Source: an uncultured Clostridium sp.
GTDB lineage: Bacteria; Bacillota; Clostridia; UBA1212; UBA1255
Reading direction: 5' to 3'
Length of the DNA: 6,421 nt
Assembly: GCA_900555605.1 (NCBI GenBank)
Contig: USLW01000122.1
Location: 1-6,421, forward strand
Shown here: positions 5,430-6,421 of the stretch, piece by piece
Layout of the letters: each line of letters starts with the position of its first letter
Numbering within the stretch: position 1 is the stretch's first letter
Translations under genes and position numbers: made by a program
Notes under the pieces: generated by a model
The model's database searches: none
What the model saw: the letters and a program-made list of their open reading frames with translations, nothing else
Told to the model about the DNA's origin: nothing

Positions 5430-5607
5430 GCTGGCCCGCAAGGCCAAGGCCGACGGCCTGACCGTGGAGGAGGAAGCCGAGCGGGAGGCCCTGCGGCTGG
5501 AGTACAAGGAGGCCATTCTGGGCAGCCTGCGCAGCCATCTGGAGAACACGTGGATCGTGGACGAAAAGGGCAACAAGCGGAAGCTGCGGCACAAAGGGGA
5601 AGAATAA
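5398..5607 (+). CDS. DUF896 (UPF0291, YnzC-like) small protein
   Basis: This 69-aa cytoplasmic protein of unknown function is recognised by the family signature KIDRINELARKAKADGLT near the N-terminus, followed by an acidic EEEAEREALRLEY helix and the ending IVDEKGN. Known family members are short alpha-helical hairpins. The charged heptad-like N-terminal half fits that, and the length is within the family's usual range. The start is ATG 5398, 7 nt after GGGGGAG (5384-5390). A longer in-frame reading from 5245 lies inside the ABC transporter gene and shows no family similarity. It overlaps the transporter by 32 nt and is followed with no gap by the XpaC-like gene, so the three probably form one operon with translational coupling. 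In Bacillus subtilis the relative ynzC lies next to the SOS genes yneA/yneB; no such context or LexA site is visible here. Confidence 0.92.
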   Translation: MKQEKIDRINELARKAKADGLTVEEEAEREALRLEYKEAILGSLRSHLENTWIVDEKGNKRKLRHKGEE

Positions 5608-6421
5608 ATGGAGTATCATTACGATTATCACAACGACAGGGACGGCGCTCAGCCGCCGCGTCAGTCCAACACACCCCAGCGCACGCCCAATCCCAACGGG
5701 CAAAGCAACGATTTCGGCGCGTGGCTGCTGATCGGCATCATGTTTCTGGTGGCGTGGCCGGTGGGACTGATCCTTCTTATTAAAAAGCTTACCGACAATC
5801 CCAAGACCAAACGAGCGGCAGCCAAAAAGGCGGCGCAGGTAAGAAGCCGCGTCCAGCAGACCCGGACACAGGCGCAGCAGAGCGCCCCGCAGACGGCTCC
5901 GTCCGTCCAGCAGGCAAGACCGGCGCAGCCGAAGAAGCAAAGCGCCGTGCAGAAGGTGACTCAAACGCCGCAGCCCTCCGCCGGAGGCGCCAAGGCACTG
6001 AAGATCGTGGGCATCGTACTGGCGGCGCTGGGCGGCGCGGCGCTGCTGAACGTAGCCGCCAACGATCTGGGCTATGCCATCCAGTACGGCGAATGGTGGT
6101 ACTTCCTGCGGCAGCTGTTCTATCCCGTGGGACTGCTGTCCGGCGGTTTGTCGCTGCTGATCGGCAGCGCCGTCATGAAGCGGAAGATGCGCCGCTACGC
6201 CAAGTATCTGGCCTGTGCCGGAACGCGGGACACTATCCCGCTGGCTCATCTGATGAAGGCGGCAGAGGTGGGCGAAGCCAAGGCCGAGCGTGATCTGGAG
6301 GCCATGGTGGAAAAGGGTATGTGGGGGCCGGACGCCTATCTGGATCGGGGCAACGACATGCTGTTCCGCACACAGGCGGCGGCCAACGCCTATTTCTCCG
6401 CTAAGCGCGCCGGAGAGCAGC
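5608..6421 (+). CDS. XpaC-like membrane protein (5-bromo-4-chloroindolyl phosphate hydrolysis family), 3' end outside the window
   Basis: An open frame of 271 codons runs from ATG 5608, directly after the DUF896 stop (TAA 5605-5607), with AAGGGGA (5594-5600) as ribosome binding site, to the window end without a stop. The layout is a polar Asn/Gln/Pro-rich N-terminus (1-35), a membrane helix (about 37-58), a Lys/Ala/Gln/Pro-rich low-complexity linker (63-128), two further membrane helices (about 130-150 and 165-188), then a winged-helix-like segment (192-245) with RRYAKYLACAG and GPDAYLD. This order and the PDAYLD motif match clostridial proteins annotated as XpaC/5-bromo-4-chloroindolyl phosphate hydrolysis family. 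That name comes from a colony phenotype; the molecular role is not known. In many Firmicutes a telA-type (toxic anion resistance) gene follows xpaC, which could be the next gene here. Assignment is by motif memory, not by a search. Confidence 0.75.
   Translation, partial: MEYHYDYHNDRDGAQPPRQSNTPQRTPNPNGQSNDFGAWLLIGIMFLVAWPVGLILLIKKLTDNPKTKRAAAKKAAQVRSRVQQTRTQAQQSAPQTAPSVQQARPAQPKKQSAVQKVTQTPQPSAGGAKALKIVGIVLAALGGAALLNVAANDLGYAIQYGEWWYFLRQLFYPVGLLSGGLSLLIGSAVMKRKMRRYAKYLACAGTRDTIPLAHLMKAAEVGEAKAERDLEAMVEKGMWGPDAYLDRGNDMLFRTQAAANAYFSAKRAGEQ

Noticed and set aside
5257..6249. A 330-codon open frame on the minus strand opposite the XpaC-like gene
   Set aside because: High-GC DNA lacks stop codons in antisense frames. 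Its composition is Arg/Leu/Gly-rich without domains, and it runs opposite three well-supported + strand genes.

Overview
This window looks like chromosomal DNA from a Clostridia-type member of the Bacillota, most likely an Oscillospiraceae- or Lachnospiraceae-like gut bacterium. The signs are strong AGGAGG-type ribosome binding sites, GTG and TTG starts, intrinsic terminators with T tracts, a DUF896/UPF0291 gene (a family essentially confined to Firmicutes) and an XpaC-like gene with the clostridial 'PDAYLD' motif. The genus cannot be told from the sequence. All genes lie on the + strand.

Region 1 (1-1200) is AT-rich and holds two paralogous small XRE-family helix-turn-helix regulators (226-585 and 772-1122), about 69% identical over the first 110 residues. 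They have related upstream DNA, including a 16-bp box (ACAAAATA-NN-CTATAG) about 85-95 bp before each start codon. An intrinsic terminator with an unusual outer stem closes the region.

Region 2 (1230-3540) is a single-gene unit. An AT-rich stretch leads into an extended -10 promoter whose -10 sits in a perfect 6-1-6 palindrome. A 5' UTR with a perfect 14-bp hairpin follows, then a 650-aa cytoplasmic ADP-ribosylglycohydrolase-fold protein with a long beta-rich C-terminal half. Its stop codon lies inside the first unit of a roughly 31-bp tandem repeat, and a clear terminator comes after it.

Region 3 (3593-6421, running off the window) is a second unit. A TTGACA/extended -10 promoter and a possible 8-codon leader ORF precede an MsbA/LmrA-type ABC exporter half-transporter that starts at TTG. 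The DUF896 gene overlaps the exporter by 32 nt, and an XpaC-like membrane protein starts directly after the DUF896 stop. Third-position GC rises sharply near the Walker B codons of the exporter (about 50% to about 86% in hand counts) and stays high to the window end. This suggests a recombination or assembly junction, or a composition boundary.

No rRNA, tRNA, CRISPR array, insertion sequence or known riboswitch was seen. The most novel-looking combination is the twin regulators, the palindromic promoter and the hairpin-led ADP-ribosylglycohydrolase fusion. A regulatory link between the twin regulators and the hydrolase is inferred from adjacency and operator-like sequences only.
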